DNA of 64,000 bases, from contig CAXXHY010000010.1 of NCBI GenBank assembly GCA_963667575.2, positions 62,001 to 126,000 of the forward strand. Direction: 5' to 3'. Of this stretch, positions 1 to 8,495 are shown one piece after another. The notes beneath the pieces are model-generated. The model saw only the letters and a program-made list of their open reading frames with translations. It was not told where the DNA came from and ran no database searches. Both the position numbers and the translations under genes were made by a program. Each line of letters begins with the position of its first letter. Position 1 is the stretch's first letter. Source of the DNA: G963665495 sp963667575 (GTDB taxonomy: Bacteria > Desulfobacterota > Desulfovibrionia > Desulfovibrionales > Desulfovibrionaceae).

Positions 1-1008
1 GATCAAAAGCCAGTTGGGGCAGTTGACGAGGTCGTTGTTGTAGATATCGCGGTCATGGATTTTTGTGGGCAGTTTGTTGTATATCCCGGCAATGTACGTG
101 CCTGGATAATAGGAAAAGGATGCCCGTTCGCTTTCAAAGCAGCCTCGTGTGCCGAGGTAGCCGTTGCCCACGGTGCAAAGGGTTTCACGAAGTTTTTCTT
201 CACCCTGGTCAAAACCTTTGTAGATCAGCTTCCAGCTGTCATCCTCTATGCCTCGAAGAAACCAGTCCTGGATTTTTTGCAGCCCGATTTCGCCAAGGTC
301 GCAGACAACGATGTCCGCACCGAATTGCAGCAGCAGATGTCCCTCCTGTCCGCGTGAGACACCGAGCACCAGACCGAAATTGCCTTTTTTTCCGGCCTGT
401 ACGCCGGAAAGGGCGTCTTCTACCACTACGCATTCGCCAGGGAAAAGTCCCAGCTGGGCGGCTGCCGTGGTAAAGATATCCGGATCGGGTTTGCCTTTGA
501 GATGCATTTCCGCGGAGACCACCCCATCCACTATGACGGGAAACTGATCGATGACACCAGCATATTCGAGGACCGTGCGGCAATTGCGGCTGGAGGATGC
601 CACTGCGACCTTGATGCCGTTGGCAACGAGTTCTTCCACAAGCTGCATGGTTGTCTCATAGACTTCCGGCCCTTGCTCCTTGAGAACTTCCTGGAAAAGT
701 TTGTTTTTGTTGTTGCCGACTCCGCAAACGGTCTGCTGATCAGGCGTATCGGAGGGGTCTCCGTATGGAAGGTCGTATCCGCGGGATTGCAGGAAGCTTT
801 TTACTCCCTGATAACGGGGTTTGCCGTCGACAAATTTGACGTAATCGTCTTCGCGGTCAAATGGAATGTATTGTTTGCCCTCGCGTTCGGCCATTGTCTT
901 CAAAAAGGCGTTGAAGGCCTTTTCCCAGGCCAGGGCATGCACGCGGGCTGTGTTGGTGATGACGCCGTCAAGGTCAAATATGACGCCTTTGCAATCAATT
1001 GTGGGCAT
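1..1008 (-). CDS. HAD beta-phosphoglucomutase-like domain fused to GH65 disaccharide phosphorylase (partial)
   Basis: The gene reads from an ATG at 1008 and runs off the left edge after 336 codons. The first ~240 residues are a HAD phosphatase/phosphomutase of the beta-phosphoglucomutase type: motif I is FDLDGVIT (D12, D14), motif II is VAVASSS, and the later KGKPDPD and VVVEDALSGV carry the conserved lysine and acidic pair. From about residue 277 the sequence becomes the start of a glycoside hydrolase family 65 protein (VGNGYLGTRGCFESE). The expected role is phosphorolysis of an alpha-glucobiose such as trehalose or kojibiose to beta-glucose-1-phosphate, followed by conversion to glucose-6-phosphate in the same polypeptide. 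The catalytic part of GH65 lies outside the window, so the substrate cannot be read. The neighbouring trehalose-6-phosphate-phosphatase-like gene supports trehalose. Confidence 0.85.
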   Translation of the reverse strand, partial: MPTIDCKGVIFDLDGVITNTARVHALAWEKAFNAFLKTMAEREGKQYIPFDREDDYVKFVDGKPRYQGVKSFLQSRGYDLPYGDPSDTPDQQTVCGVGNNKNKLFQEVLKEQGPEVYETTMQLVEELVANGIKVAVASSSRNCRTVLEYAGVIDQFPVIVDGVVSAEMHLKGKPDPDIFTTAAAQLGLFPGECVVVEDALSGVQAGKKGNFGLVLGVSRGQEGHLLLQFGADIVVCDLGEIGLQKIQDWFLRGIEDDSWKLIYKGFDQGEEKLRETLCTVGNGYLGTRGCFESERASFSYYPGTYIAGIYNKLPTKIHDRDIYNNDLVNCPNWLLI

Positions 1009-1113
1009 GTACGTTCCCCTCTTTCTGCAGCGTAAGGTTTACGTTTGGATGTATGCCAACCGGGCAAAGTACTCCTGTCGTTTGTGGTTCAGGTTGTTTG
1101 CATGTCGGGTCGT

Positions 1114-2334
1114 TTAGATTCCCAACTTTCCAAAAGCTGTGACCAGCATGTCGGGTTGCGGTAAAATCATGCTTTTGGGGCACATTATCTTGAGTTTTGC
1201 TGCAAGATCATCGCTTTTAGTTACAAAAATCGCGTTGGTATCCGTGGATTTGTCCATGGCAGCCTGTACCATGGGCAGATCGGAAGCTGTGTCTCCGCAG
1301 ACCAGATGCGGACCTGTGTTCATATCCAGCTCGAGACTCTGATCCAGAAAATGGACTCCGTCCGCCTTGCTGAAATCTCTGCTGCCGGTGTTGCTCTTGG
1401 CATTTTCAATGGTCAGAATGATTTCCACATCCAGTCCCGTGTCTTCAATATGAAAAAAATCCTTGTAAGGATCAATCCCAGCGACGACTTTTTTAAGGCG
1501 TTCCATGAAGGCTTCGGATTCGTCGGCAGGAATGGAGTGGCTGATATCCTGCCTGGCTATGGTTGTTTGTCCGAATTTGTGCTGGAGTCCCGAACCGATC
1601 AAAGTGAACTTTTCATAGCGGGAATCTTTGGTCAGAAGTACGAGTTCATGGTTGAGTCTGTCCAGCAGGGACTGCTTTTCCTGTTCGATGGGATATGTTT
1701 TTCGTTCCCCTTCGAGTGTCAGGTACTCGCGACCTTTGGATGCGGCGTAGATAAAGGTGTTGGGCGGGTTCACGCTGACGTCGAGGATACCTCCGTCCGC
1801 AAGCGGAGCGGAAGTCATGAAAATGGGATTCTGTACGCGCGAACGGGCGAATCTGGTGAGAAATACCGCGTTGTATACGGATTGGACCGAAGAGCGGTAA
1901 CGTCCGCAATAATTGTTGACCGTACCGTCCCGGTCGCTGATCAGACAGTTGAAATTATTGTCAGCGATAAATTCCTGCACCCGCTCCACATGTAGTGCAA
2001 AATCAGCGTGCATTTCCTGCAGCAAATGCAAAAAAGAGTCTTCGCCATATTCCAGAAAGTGAATGTCCTTTTCCAGCTCTTTGATTTCATAGTCCAGATT
2101 GACGGACAGTTTTTTGGAGGCATCCAGTTGCAAAACAGGTCTTGTTCCCTCAAAGGGGATCTCGTGCAGGGACCCGAGCACATTTTTCAGGGAGACCAGC
2201 AGCTCCGAGCCGTATTCTTCATGTGAACAAATGCTGGTGCAAATCGCCTGGCGGATTTTTTGGGTCGCTGCCATAAGTCCGTAAAACTGCTTGAGCGTGT
2301 TTACTTCTTGCTGAGGTATGAACGCCACGGTCAT
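1114..2334 (-). CDS. HAD-superfamily phosphatase, trehalose-6-phosphate phosphatase-like
   Basis: A 406-residue cytoplasmic protein. The start at 2334 (MTVAFIPQQE) is chosen because AAGGAG lies 10 bases upstream; an in-frame ATG at 2397 lacks a ribosome site. The HAD nucleophile motif is SDRDGTVN (D134, D136), and a C-terminal CGDTASDLPM at about 346-355 is the acidic motif that holds magnesium. The first ~125 residues are a helical extension with no motif I recognise. HAD phosphatases with a cap between these motifs include trehalose- and sucrose-phosphate phosphatases, and the downstream HAD-GH65 gene on the same strand points to trehalose. That substrate is inferred from context. The 105-base gap to the next gene allows one transcript. 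Confidence 0.65.
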   Translation of the reverse strand: MTVAFIPQQEVNTLKQFYGLMAATQKIRQAICTSICSHEEYGSELLVSLKNVLGSLHEIPFEGTRPVLQLDASKKLSVNLDYEIKELEKDIHFLEYGEDSFLHLLQEMHADFALHVERVQEFIADNNFNCLISDRDGTVNNYCGRYRSSVQSVYNAVFLTRFARSRVQNPIFMTSAPLADGGILDVSVNPPNTFIYAASKGREYLTLEGERKTYPIEQEKQSLLDRLNHELVLLTKDSRYEKFTLIGSGLQHKFGQTTIARQDISHSIPADESEAFMERLKKVVAGIDPYKDFFHIEDTGLDVEIILTIENAKSNTGSRDFSKADGVHFLDQSLELDMNTGPHLVCGDTASDLPMVQAAMDKSTDTNAIFVTKSDDLAAKLKIMCPKSMILPQPDMLVTAFGKLGI

Positions 2335-2536
2335 GGGCAAAGGACTCCTTTGTCGTTTGGGATTGTACCAACAAACTCTGCCGACAAGACTCTTCAAGGA
2401 TAGCTGTTAGAAAGCATTTGGGCAAGACCGGGATTGAAAGAATCCCTTTGTGTAAAGACTGCCTGGCGAAAATGAGCATTGTAACGGGAGAAAGCCGATT
2501 GCTTACTCTCCAGGCATACCCAAGCAGGGCGGAAAG

Positions 2537-2830
2537 CTATTTCAGCGTTCTGGAAAGGAGCAGACCGAGTGGAATAGTCACAATACCTATGAGGATGCTG
2601 ATGATGACCAGGTGCGCTCCGGGCGAAAAATCGCAGTACATGGCGGTAAACGCCGACATTTCCTGTAGGATATTCCATTTATTTAAAAGCCATTGCAAGA
2701 GGTTCATGCAGGGCGCCCATTGCTGGGGGCCTTCGTTGAAACGTTGAATACTCTGAACCAGAAAAATGATGGAACCGGTAAACAGCCCCAAAAGAGGGAG
2801 TCCTACAAGAAAATTGCACAAAAAACGCAT
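2537..2830 (-). CDS. small two-helix membrane protein of unknown function
   Basis: A 97-residue protein. A GAGG 7 bases before the ATG (GAGGAAACAACATG) supports the start. Residues about 4-28 and 70-92 are hydrophobic enough to be membrane helices, with a polar 40-residue segment between them (FNEGPQQWAP and following) that would face one side of the membrane. No catalytic motif is visible and I do not recognise the family. It lies between the cyclase-family gene and the HAD phosphatase gene, all on the minus strand. Confidence 0.6.
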   Translation of the reverse strand: MRFLCNFLVGLPLLGLFTGSIIFLVQSIQRFNEGPQQWAPCMNLLQWLLNKWNILQEMSAFTAMYCDFSPGAHLVIISILIGIVTIPLGLLLSRTLK

Positions 2831-2906
2831 GTTGTTTCCTCAGTTGGCGCGTATGGACTTTCTAAACGGCAAGTTAGCGGCGTCGGTGTCAGATGAAATA
2901 AAAAGC

Positions 2907-3554
2907 TCATGGCTTTTGCGGGGATTCCATCAATACCGCACGACAAGGGGTTCCCTCGACATTCTGCAATGATAACGGCAGACAAAGCAACTGAAAATTG
3001 CCGGGTGACACCTCCGAGAGATTCAGTCCCTCCAGAATCACAATGTTGTTCTGGAGCAATGTCTTGTGCACGGCGCCATCTGTCGAATTATAGGGTTCGA
3101 TGGACAGGTAATCAATCCCCACCAGACGGATGGCATGGTCGGCGATCCATTCCGCAGCATCCGCAGACAAGGCACAGAAGTTTTTCTGGAAAGTGTTTTG
3201 GCCGCTGCTCCAGAAAGAGGAGTTGCGGGTTTTCAACAGCAGTCTTTCGGATGTGATGCCGTTTTTGGCTTTTTCCAGCAACGACGCGGTGATGATGTCC
3301 GTCTCGGGAAAATCAAGCACATCGGCAGGGCCTATGCAGGTCTCAAGCGGAATGGCAGCAGTGGTGGCGCCTCCGGCGATATAATGGGCCGGGGCGTCAA
3401 TGTGCGTGCCGAAATGCGTACACATTTTCAGAAAGGACAGGGTGCAGTCATCGCCGTTATCCAGGCTGCTCACAGTACGCAGCTCAAAGGCCGGATCACC
3501 TGGCCAGGAAGGCAGACCGCCAGAGAGAGGCAAGGAGATGTCAAAAATTTTCAT
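2907..3554 (-). CDS. cyclase-family metal hydrolase (kynurenine formamidase-like)
   Basis: A 215-residue protein with the family signature near residue 48, THFGTHIDAPAHYI, which supplies the His and Asp ligands of the metal site in cyclase/KynB-like amidohydrolases. The N-terminus (DISLPLSGGLPSWPGDP) and the C-terminal GTPCRAVL also match the family pattern. Members hydrolyse N-formylkynurenine, isatin or related amides. No tryptophan-catabolism gene is nearby, so the substrate stays open. Ribosome site at the chosen ATG is weak, but there is no better start. Confidence 0.8.
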   Translation of the reverse strand: MKIFDISLPLSGGLPSWPGDPAFELRTVSSLDNGDDCTLSFLKMCTHFGTHIDAPAHYIAGGATTAAIPLETCIGPADVLDFPETDIITASLLEKAKNGITSERLLLKTRNSSFWSSGQNTFQKNFCALSADAAEWIADHAIRLVGIDYLSIEPYNSTDGAVHKTLLQNNIVILEGLNLSEVSPGNFQLLCLPLSLQNVEGTPCRAVLMESPQKP

Positions 3555-3621
3555 CAGGCCAGCGGAAGCTTAAAGTCGTTGGCGGCAAGAAATTAATGTG
3601 TTGCCTTAAAGTTTCAGCTTC

Positions 3622-3661
3622 AAGAAAATACCGAAGTCCCGGCCAGGAGCAGGGACTTCGG
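3622..3661 (-). terminator. Rho-independent terminator after lysA
   Basis: A 10-bp perfect stem (CCGAAGTCCC at 3631-3640 pairing with GGGACTTCGG at 3652-3661) with an 11-base loop, followed on the minus strand by TATTTTCTT. It lies 18 bases past the lysA stop codon. Confidence 0.8.
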
Positions 3662-3679
3662 TTTGCCAGTCAAAGATAT

Positions 3680-4927
3680 TTACAGATTTTCGCGTTCCAG
3701 GCTGACCAGATCCTCGTAGCTTTCGCGTTTGCGAGCCAGAGTGGATTTGTCGCCGTCTACCAGAACCTCGGCGGCACGGCGTCTGGCGTTGTATTGCGAG
3801 CTCATGGTAAAGCCGTAGGCCCCTGCGGAATGCACGCACAGGTATTCGCCCTGTTCCACCTTGGGGAGCAGACGCGCACGAGCGAGAAAGTCGCTGGATT
3901 CGCAGATCGGCCCAACGACATCCACCATCAAGGGTTCCCTGTTTTGGGGAGTCACTTCCTCGATGCGGTGGAACGAACCGTACAGGGCCGGACGAGTCAG
4001 ATCGTTCATACCAGCGTCAACGATGAGAAAATTCTTGGTCGGAGTTTGCTTCGTATAGGTAACCCGAGTGACCAGTACGCCGGAGTTGCCGGAAATGACA
4101 CGGCCGGGTTCCAGAATCAGTGTCAGGTCGGTACCGTCCAGGGCTTTGGTGATAGCTTCGCCGAACTCTTTGGGATGCGGCGGGTTCTCTTCGTCGTAGG
4201 GAATGCCCAGTCCGCCGCCCAGATCCAGGTATTTGATGGCGATACCCAGGTCGACAAGCTTTTTGTGAAAGTTCATGAGCCGTTCCAGGGCTTCCAGGAA
4301 GGGCGAGAGTTTGGTCAGCTGCGAACCGATATGGCAGTCGATGCCGATAGGATCGACGTTTTCATACGAACGGGCGGTCTTGTACGTTTCCAGGGCGGTG
4401 TCCAGGTCCAGGCCGAACTTGTTTTCCATCAACCCGGTGGAAATGTAAGGATGGGTCTGCGGGTCCACATCAGGGTTGATACGCAGGCTGATGCGCGCGA
4501 CTTTGCCTTTGGCTGCTGCAAGTTCGTTGATGACATCCAGTTCCTGTGTCGATTCCACATTGAACATCAGAATATCCGCATCCAGTGCCTCGGAAATTTC
4601 TGCGCGTGTTTTGCCCACGCCCGAGTAGACGATACGATCGCCCGGAACGCCGGCTGCCAGCGCGCGGTAGAGTTCGCCGCCGGAGACGATATCCATGCCC
4701 GCGCCTTCCTGGGCAAGAAGTTTGAGGATGCTCAGGTTACCGTTGGCCTTGACCGAAAAGCAGCAGAGGTGGGGCAATGCGGCAAATGCGGAATCAAAGG
4801 CCTGAAAGTGGCGTCGGAAAGTGGCTGCGGAATATACGTACAGCGGCGTACCGTATTGCTGCACGAGTGACATTAAGGAAACATCTTCGCAATACAGCTC
4901 GCCGTTTTTTTGTTTGAAATGGTTCAT
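3680..4927 (-). CDS. lysA: diaminopimelate decarboxylase
   Basis: A 415-residue PLP enzyme that decarboxylates meso-diaminopimelate to L-lysine, the last step of lysine synthesis. The PLP lysine is in CFSVKANGN, the glycine loop in DLGGGLGIPY, the phosphate-binding EPGR follows, and the active-site cysteine motif CESSDF and the C-terminal SAGAYGFTMSSQYN are intact. Start at 4927 (MNHFKQ) is chosen because AAGGAG is 7 bases upstream; an ATG two codons earlier would touch the ribosome site. A strong terminator follows, so the gene is the end of its transcript. Confidence 0.95.
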   Translation of the reverse strand: MNHFKQKNGELYCEDVSLMSLVQQYGTPLYVYSAATFRRHFQAFDSAFAALPHLCCFSVKANGNLSILKLLAQEGAGMDIVSGGELYRALAAGVPGDRIVYSGVGKTRAEISEALDADILMFNVESTQELDVINELAAAKGKVARISLRINPDVDPQTHPYISTGLMENKFGLDLDTALETYKTARSYENVDPIGIDCHIGSQLTKLSPFLEALERLMNFHKKLVDLGIAIKYLDLGGGLGIPYDEENPPHPKEFGEAITKALDGTDLTLILEPGRVISGNSGVLVTRVTYTKQTPTKNFLIVDAGMNDLTRPALYGSFHRIEEVTPQNREPLMVDVVGPICESSDFLARARLLPKVEQGEYLCVHSAGAYGFTMSSQYNARRRAAEVLVDGDKSTLARKRESYEDLVSLERENL

Positions 4928-5126
4928 ATGCATTCTCCTTACTGGACAGTATAAACTTTCATTTTGCACATTTCCCCATACCTTGTCCAGGATGGTGATC
5001 CATGGATTTCGCTTTTTTTTTCAGGGAAATTTGCTAAAGATGGCTTTCGACCCAAGCGGAGGAAACATGGTGTGTTTCCGGTCAAGCGATTTTGCAGTTA
5101 CGTAAGTTAGCCCCCAGAGGTGTCGT

Positions 5127-5402
5127 ATGAGTGACAAAAAGCGTCCTTTGTTTTCTTTGGAAGATGTGCATGAGGAACCACATGCGCCCAAAAAGCGTCC
5201 CGTTGAAATGAATGTGGTAGGCAAGCCGGAATATTCGCAGGAAGCGGACGTGCGGCGGGTTGTTATCGTTGGAATCGATATCCCTTTGACGAACATCATT
5301 TTGCTGTTCCTCAAGTTCCTGTTGGTTGTGATACCCGTTGTTCTGGTTTTGGGCGCACTCCTTGGAGTGGTATGGGAACTTGCCACCCACGGTACGCTGT
5401 AA
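5127..5402 (+). CDS. small single-span membrane protein of unknown function
   Basis: A 91-residue protein with a polar, charged first half (MSDKKRPLFSLEDVHEEPHA) and one long hydrophobic stretch at about 50-80 that would anchor it in the inner membrane with a very short exit. AGAGGTG upstream is a usable ribosome site. It is convergent with the ClpX-like gene, with 27 bases between the stops. Family not recognised. Confidence 0.65.
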   Translation: MSDKKRPLFSLEDVHEEPHAPKKRPVEMNVVGKPEYSQEADVRRVVIVGIDIPLTNIILLFLKFLLVVIPVVLVLGALLGVVWELATHGTL

Positions 5403-5429
5403 GTTTCATCCTGGGGTTCTGGCAGTTGA

Positions 5430-6527
5430 CTATTTGAAACTGCGCAGAACCACATCCTTGTCTATGGTAAGGATGGTCTTCTGGTCTTTTTTCACCAGCT
5501 TGTCAGACTGGAAAGGATCGAACTCAAACGGTGTGATGATTCTGTTGAACACTTCACGCAAAGCCCGGGCTCCGATACGGGTATTTTCCACTGCGTATTC
5601 GGTAATGAGCTGCAGCGCCTCTTTCGTAAGCATTAAGTCAATATCCATACTCTTGAAATAATTATGTGAATGGCGCAAAGGCGAATCATCGGAAGCCAGC
5701 AGAATCTGCTGCAGTTCGTTTACGCCCAGATCTTCCAGCACAGCTATGGAATGAAAGCGCGAGATAAACTGAGGTGTCATTCCATAGGTGAACAGATCGG
5801 AGAGTCTTACCTGGTCGCGCAGGGTCAGCACTTCGCGCGTGTATTTGTGCCCTTTGGGGTCGGTGCCTTCGGAAACCTGCAGCTTCCTGTCGTCGTTGCC
5901 TGCCTTGATGCCGCTGACTATCTGGTCGTACAAGCCCTCAAAAGCGCCGCCGCAAATAAAAAACATTCTGGAGGAATCCACGAATAAACGGGCTTTTCTT
6001 TTTTGTCCCTGGTCATGGCGTACGGTTTCGTAAAGAAAACGTTCCCCCTCGAGCATTGTCAGCAGCGCTTGTTGGATGGCTATTCCGACCACATTGGGTT
6101 TGCCGGAGATGGTGGCAGAAATCTTATCGATTTCGTCAATGCAGACCGTTGCATTCTGCATGTATTCGCAGAGTTTGTCGTCTGTGGTGAAGAGGCCGAA
6201 ACTGTTGTTGACAGCGATTTCAAGACTTTTTATGAGGCGTTGCAGGTCAACGTCGCCTACGTCTTCGCCAGCCAGCATGTTGGCGTTCATTATGCTCATG
6301 GCACTGAATTTTCGTAATGATCTGTGCGCCTTGAAGAACTTTTGAATGGAGTTCATGATAGTGGTCTTGCCCGTACCGCTATTGCCGATGAGCAGGATGT
6401 TTCCGGCCTTGAGCCCGTTGATATGCTTGTAGATGGCGACGGAAATCTTGCGGAGCACATCTTCCTGGCCGAGAACGCGGCTGGCAAGAAACTGGAAAAT
6501 ATTTTCGGGAAGCAGAACTTCGTTCAT
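5430..6527 (-). CDS. ClpX-like AAA+ ATPase without zinc domain or ClpP-docking loop
   Basis: A 365-residue AAA+ protein. Walker A is GNSGTGKT (48-55), Walker B is VCIDEIDKIS, and a sensor-2 segment TRIGARALREVF is near the C-terminus. FICGGAFEGL is shared almost exactly with ClpX. It differs from ClpX in three visible ways: no N-terminal Cys4 zinc domain, no IGF/LGF tripeptide in the loop after FICGGAF, where ClpX docks on ClpP, and MLAGEDV in place of the GYVGEDV pore loop. It is probably a ClpP-independent remodelling ATPase; the substrate is unknown. The start is the ATG at 6527 with AAGGAG five bases upstream; a GTG two codons earlier is too close to that site. Confidence 0.8.
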   Translation of the reverse strand: MNEVLLPENIFQFLASRVLGQEDVLRKISVAIYKHINGLKAGNILLIGNSGTGKTTIMNSIQKFFKAHRSLRKFSAMSIMNANMLAGEDVGDVDLQRLIKSLEIAVNNSFGLFTTDDKLCEYMQNATVCIDEIDKISATISGKPNVVGIAIQQALLTMLEGERFLYETVRHDQGQKRKARLFVDSSRMFFICGGAFEGLYDQIVSGIKAGNDDRKLQVSEGTDPKGHKYTREVLTLRDQVRLSDLFTYGMTPQFISRFHSIAVLEDLGVNELQQILLASDDSPLRHSHNYFKSMDIDLMLTKEALQLITEYAVENTRIGARALREVFNRIITPFEFDPFQSDKLVKKDQKTILTIDKDVVLRSFK

Positions 6528-6896
6528 GATCACTCCTTCAGTGAATGTGGCAGGGCAATTCTGCAGCTTTGAATTGTTAATAGTAGGGTAGCCTCAAAAA
6601 ATATGCAATTTTATTACTCTTGAAATTTTTCAGGAATTTATCTTGTGAAAATCCAAAAAAAATTTTATGATAGTTTAAAGAATATAAAGATTTTTTGAGT
6701 AGAATGCAATGTGCTGAACTGTTTTTGTAATTAAAAAAGTGTAGTAATTGAATGTTTTTTAAAGTTGTTCTGTAGACATTCTGATATCCCATCTGTTTAC
6801 TCATCACCATAAAGCGTTTTATGGCTTCGAAGTCTCAAACGTTTCAGTTTTTCTGCAGTACAATACTGTTTTTTGATAATCCGGAGAGTTTTGCGG
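6528..6896. other. AT-rich divergent intergenic region
   Basis: 369 bases separating the ClpX-like gene (minus) from the DUF429 gene (plus). It is clearly richer in A and T than its neighbours, especially 6590-6770. The promoters of both genes must lie here, but I cannot pick a convincing -35/-10 pair. A minus-strand reading frame at 6577-6810 exists only because stops are chance-spaced; it has no ribosome site. Confidence 0.5.
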
Positions 6897-7481
6897 ATGC
6901 TGTATGCCGGGATTGACGTTGGCGGTGTCAAAAAAGGTCAGGCTCTGTGTTTAATGAATGCAGACCGTGTGGTGCGGCGCCTCGAGCATGGGCTGTCCGT
7001 ATCTGAAGTACTTGATGTTCTCCATGAAGTTTCAGACGGGCTGCGATGTGTAGGTATTGATGCGCCGAGGCAGCCCGTCTCTTCAGAAGCTGAAAAATCC
7101 GGTCGGGCCTGTGAGCGCGAACTCGTAAGGGAAACCGGTTTTCGTGTGCAGTGGACACCTCGGGAATGCGATTTGGAAAAACAGTATAATCGCTGGATGA
7201 TCCAGGGATTCGAACTGTTTGCCAGGATATCCCGTGAACTCTCCCATGTTCGTACGCTGGAGGTGTTTCCATCCGCCAGTTACGGATATTTTCCGCCAGG
7301 CGCGGACATTAACTTGTCCTTGTCATTGTTTGCAAGAAAAGCACGTATCGATCAGCTGGATGCGTCCTGCTGCGCGCTGGTGTCCTGGTGTTATGAGCAT
7401 GGTTTTTTCAGATCTTACGGCTCAGGGGACGCGGAAGGCGAAATTATTTTGCCGGATAATCAGTGTCGCTGGGAGGCATGA
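6897..7481 (+). CDS. DUF429 family protein
   Basis: A 194-residue protein with the DUF429 hallmarks: an N-terminal LYAGIDVGGVKKGQAL, the GIDAPRQP acidic motif, then RACERELVRETGFRVQWTPRE. The family is predicted to have an RNase H-like fold and nuclease activity; no function is shown here. Start at the ATG 6897 with GGAG ten bases upstream; a TTG further upstream lacks one. It stands alone, convergent with lapA. Confidence 0.75.
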   Translation: MLYAGIDVGGVKKGQALCLMNADRVVRRLEHGLSVSEVLDVLHEVSDGLRCVGIDAPRQPVSSEAEKSGRACERELVRETGFRVQWTPRECDLEKQYNRWMIQGFELFARISRELSHVRTLEVFPSASYGYFPPGADINLSLSLFARKARIDQLDASCCALVSWCYEHGFFRSYGSGDAEGEIILPDNQCRWEA

Positions 7482-7500
7482 GGCGGGAAATACCAGGCAC

Positions 7501-7531
7501 AAAAAAAGGGGAAAAGGTGCACCTTTTCCCC
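7501..7531 (-). terminator. Rho-independent terminator of the HIT-lapA operon
   Basis: A 24-base perfect palindrome, GGGGAAAAGGTGCACCTTTTCCCC (7508-7531), followed on the minus strand by seven T. On the plus strand no T-run follows, so it works mainly for the minus-strand genes. Confidence 0.85.
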
Positions 7532-7565
7532 TAGTGAGCCAGATAAAGTTGTTTGGAAACCTTTT

Positions 7566-7940
7566 TTAGGCTCCTGCTGGCTGCTCTTCAGAAGTGGTGG
7601 AAGCGTACCCCATGGCAGGAGCTTCTTCTTCCTCTTCTTCTTGCGGGCGGAGCAGGTCAAGTTCTTGCTGCAGTTTCTTGTTTTCTTTTTTCAGCTTTCT
7701 CAAATTGGAGTAAACACGGGTTTTTTCCAAAAGAAAGTAAATGATCGTAACAAGGCTACCTATGAAGAAGGAAGCGAGAACGATAAAGTAGAAGGGCAGC
7801 GGGATGGATTTGAAGGAGTAGAAATCCAGGAGATCCCAGCGCAGTACCAGTTCCGTGGCAAGCGCTTCACCATTCTGATAGAAGAAAATGATCGAGATGA
7901 AGAAAAAAACGAGAAGAAATACCATTATGACGTAGCGCAT
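7566..7940 (-). CDS. LapA-domain inner membrane protein
   Basis: A 124-residue protein of the LapA (DUF1049) type. It has two membrane helices (about 3-20 and 47-70) with the typical NGEALATELVLRWDLL segment between them, then a cytoplasmic coiled coil rich in Lys, Leu and Glu (73-98) and an acidic tail with a run of six Glu. In Escherichia coli LapA takes part in control of lipopolysaccharide assembly; here the role is inferred from the domain only. Its start overlaps the last 16 bases of the HIT gene, so the two are translationally coupled. Confidence 0.8.
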   Translation of the reverse strand: MRYVIMVFLLVFFFISIIFFYQNGEALATELVLRWDLLDFYSFKSIPLPFYFIVLASFFIGSLVTIIYFLLEKTRVYSNLRKLKKENKKLQQELDLLRPQEEEEEEAPAMGYASTTSEEQPAGA

Positions 7941-8446
7941 AACCCCTCCTCTTGCATAGATTCAGCAAGACGTTCGAAAAAAGGTTTCAGGTGGTCGTAA
8001 GTGGACACCAAGTGTTCAGGTATCACTCTGGTCTCGGAAAATACTGCCATGAAGGAAGAATCTCCATTCCATCGAGGAACCAGATGAAAATGCATGTGCT
8101 CTCTGATTCCGGCCCCGGCAGCTTCACCGAGGTTTAGTCCAATATTAATTCCCTGCGGAGAATAATTTGCCTGGAGAATTCTGACGCATTCTTGTAAAAG
8201 CGCCATTATCTCCGTAGCTTCCTCCGGTGCAAGATCCGCCAAGTTCATGACATGACGGTAGGGTGTCACCATGAGATGCCCGTTGTTATACGGGTATTTA
8301 TTCATAATGACAAAGGAATATTTTCCTCTGAAGAGGATCAGACGTTCGGCGTCTTCATTCCTGTGCTTGGGAATACAAAAAACACATTCGTCAGGCTTAG
8401 GGCCAAGGATGTATTCGAGCCTCCAAGGCGCCCACAAATCTTCCAT
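7925..8446 (-). CDS. HIT family nucleotide hydrolase/phosphorylase
   Basis: A 173-residue protein with the histidine triad HMHFHLVPRW (H117, H119, H121) and an upstream Cys pair (CVFC, C21 and C24). The long form with W-rich N-terminus (MEDLWAPWRLEYI) is typical of Ap4A phosphorylase-like HIT proteins, which split dinucleoside polyphosphates. It is the first gene of the HIT-lapA pair. Confidence 0.85.
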   Translation of the reverse strand: MEDLWAPWRLEYILGPKPDECVFCIPKHRNEDAERLILFRGKYSFVIMNKYPYNNGHLMVTPYRHVMNLADLAPEEATEIMALLQECVRILQANYSPQGINIGLNLGEAAGAGIREHMHFHLVPRWNGDSSFMAVFSETRVIPEHLVSTYDHLKPFFERLAESMQEEGLCATS

Positions 8447-8495
8447 TCAGCCTCCTTGCCCAGGTCGCAAAACAAGCACGAGAGTGCTTGAGCGT

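Noticed and set aside
6577..6810. A 77-codon minus-strand frame in the AT-rich region upstream of the ClpX-like gene.
   Set aside because: Composition follows the local AT bias, no ribosome site, and no recognisable sequence features.
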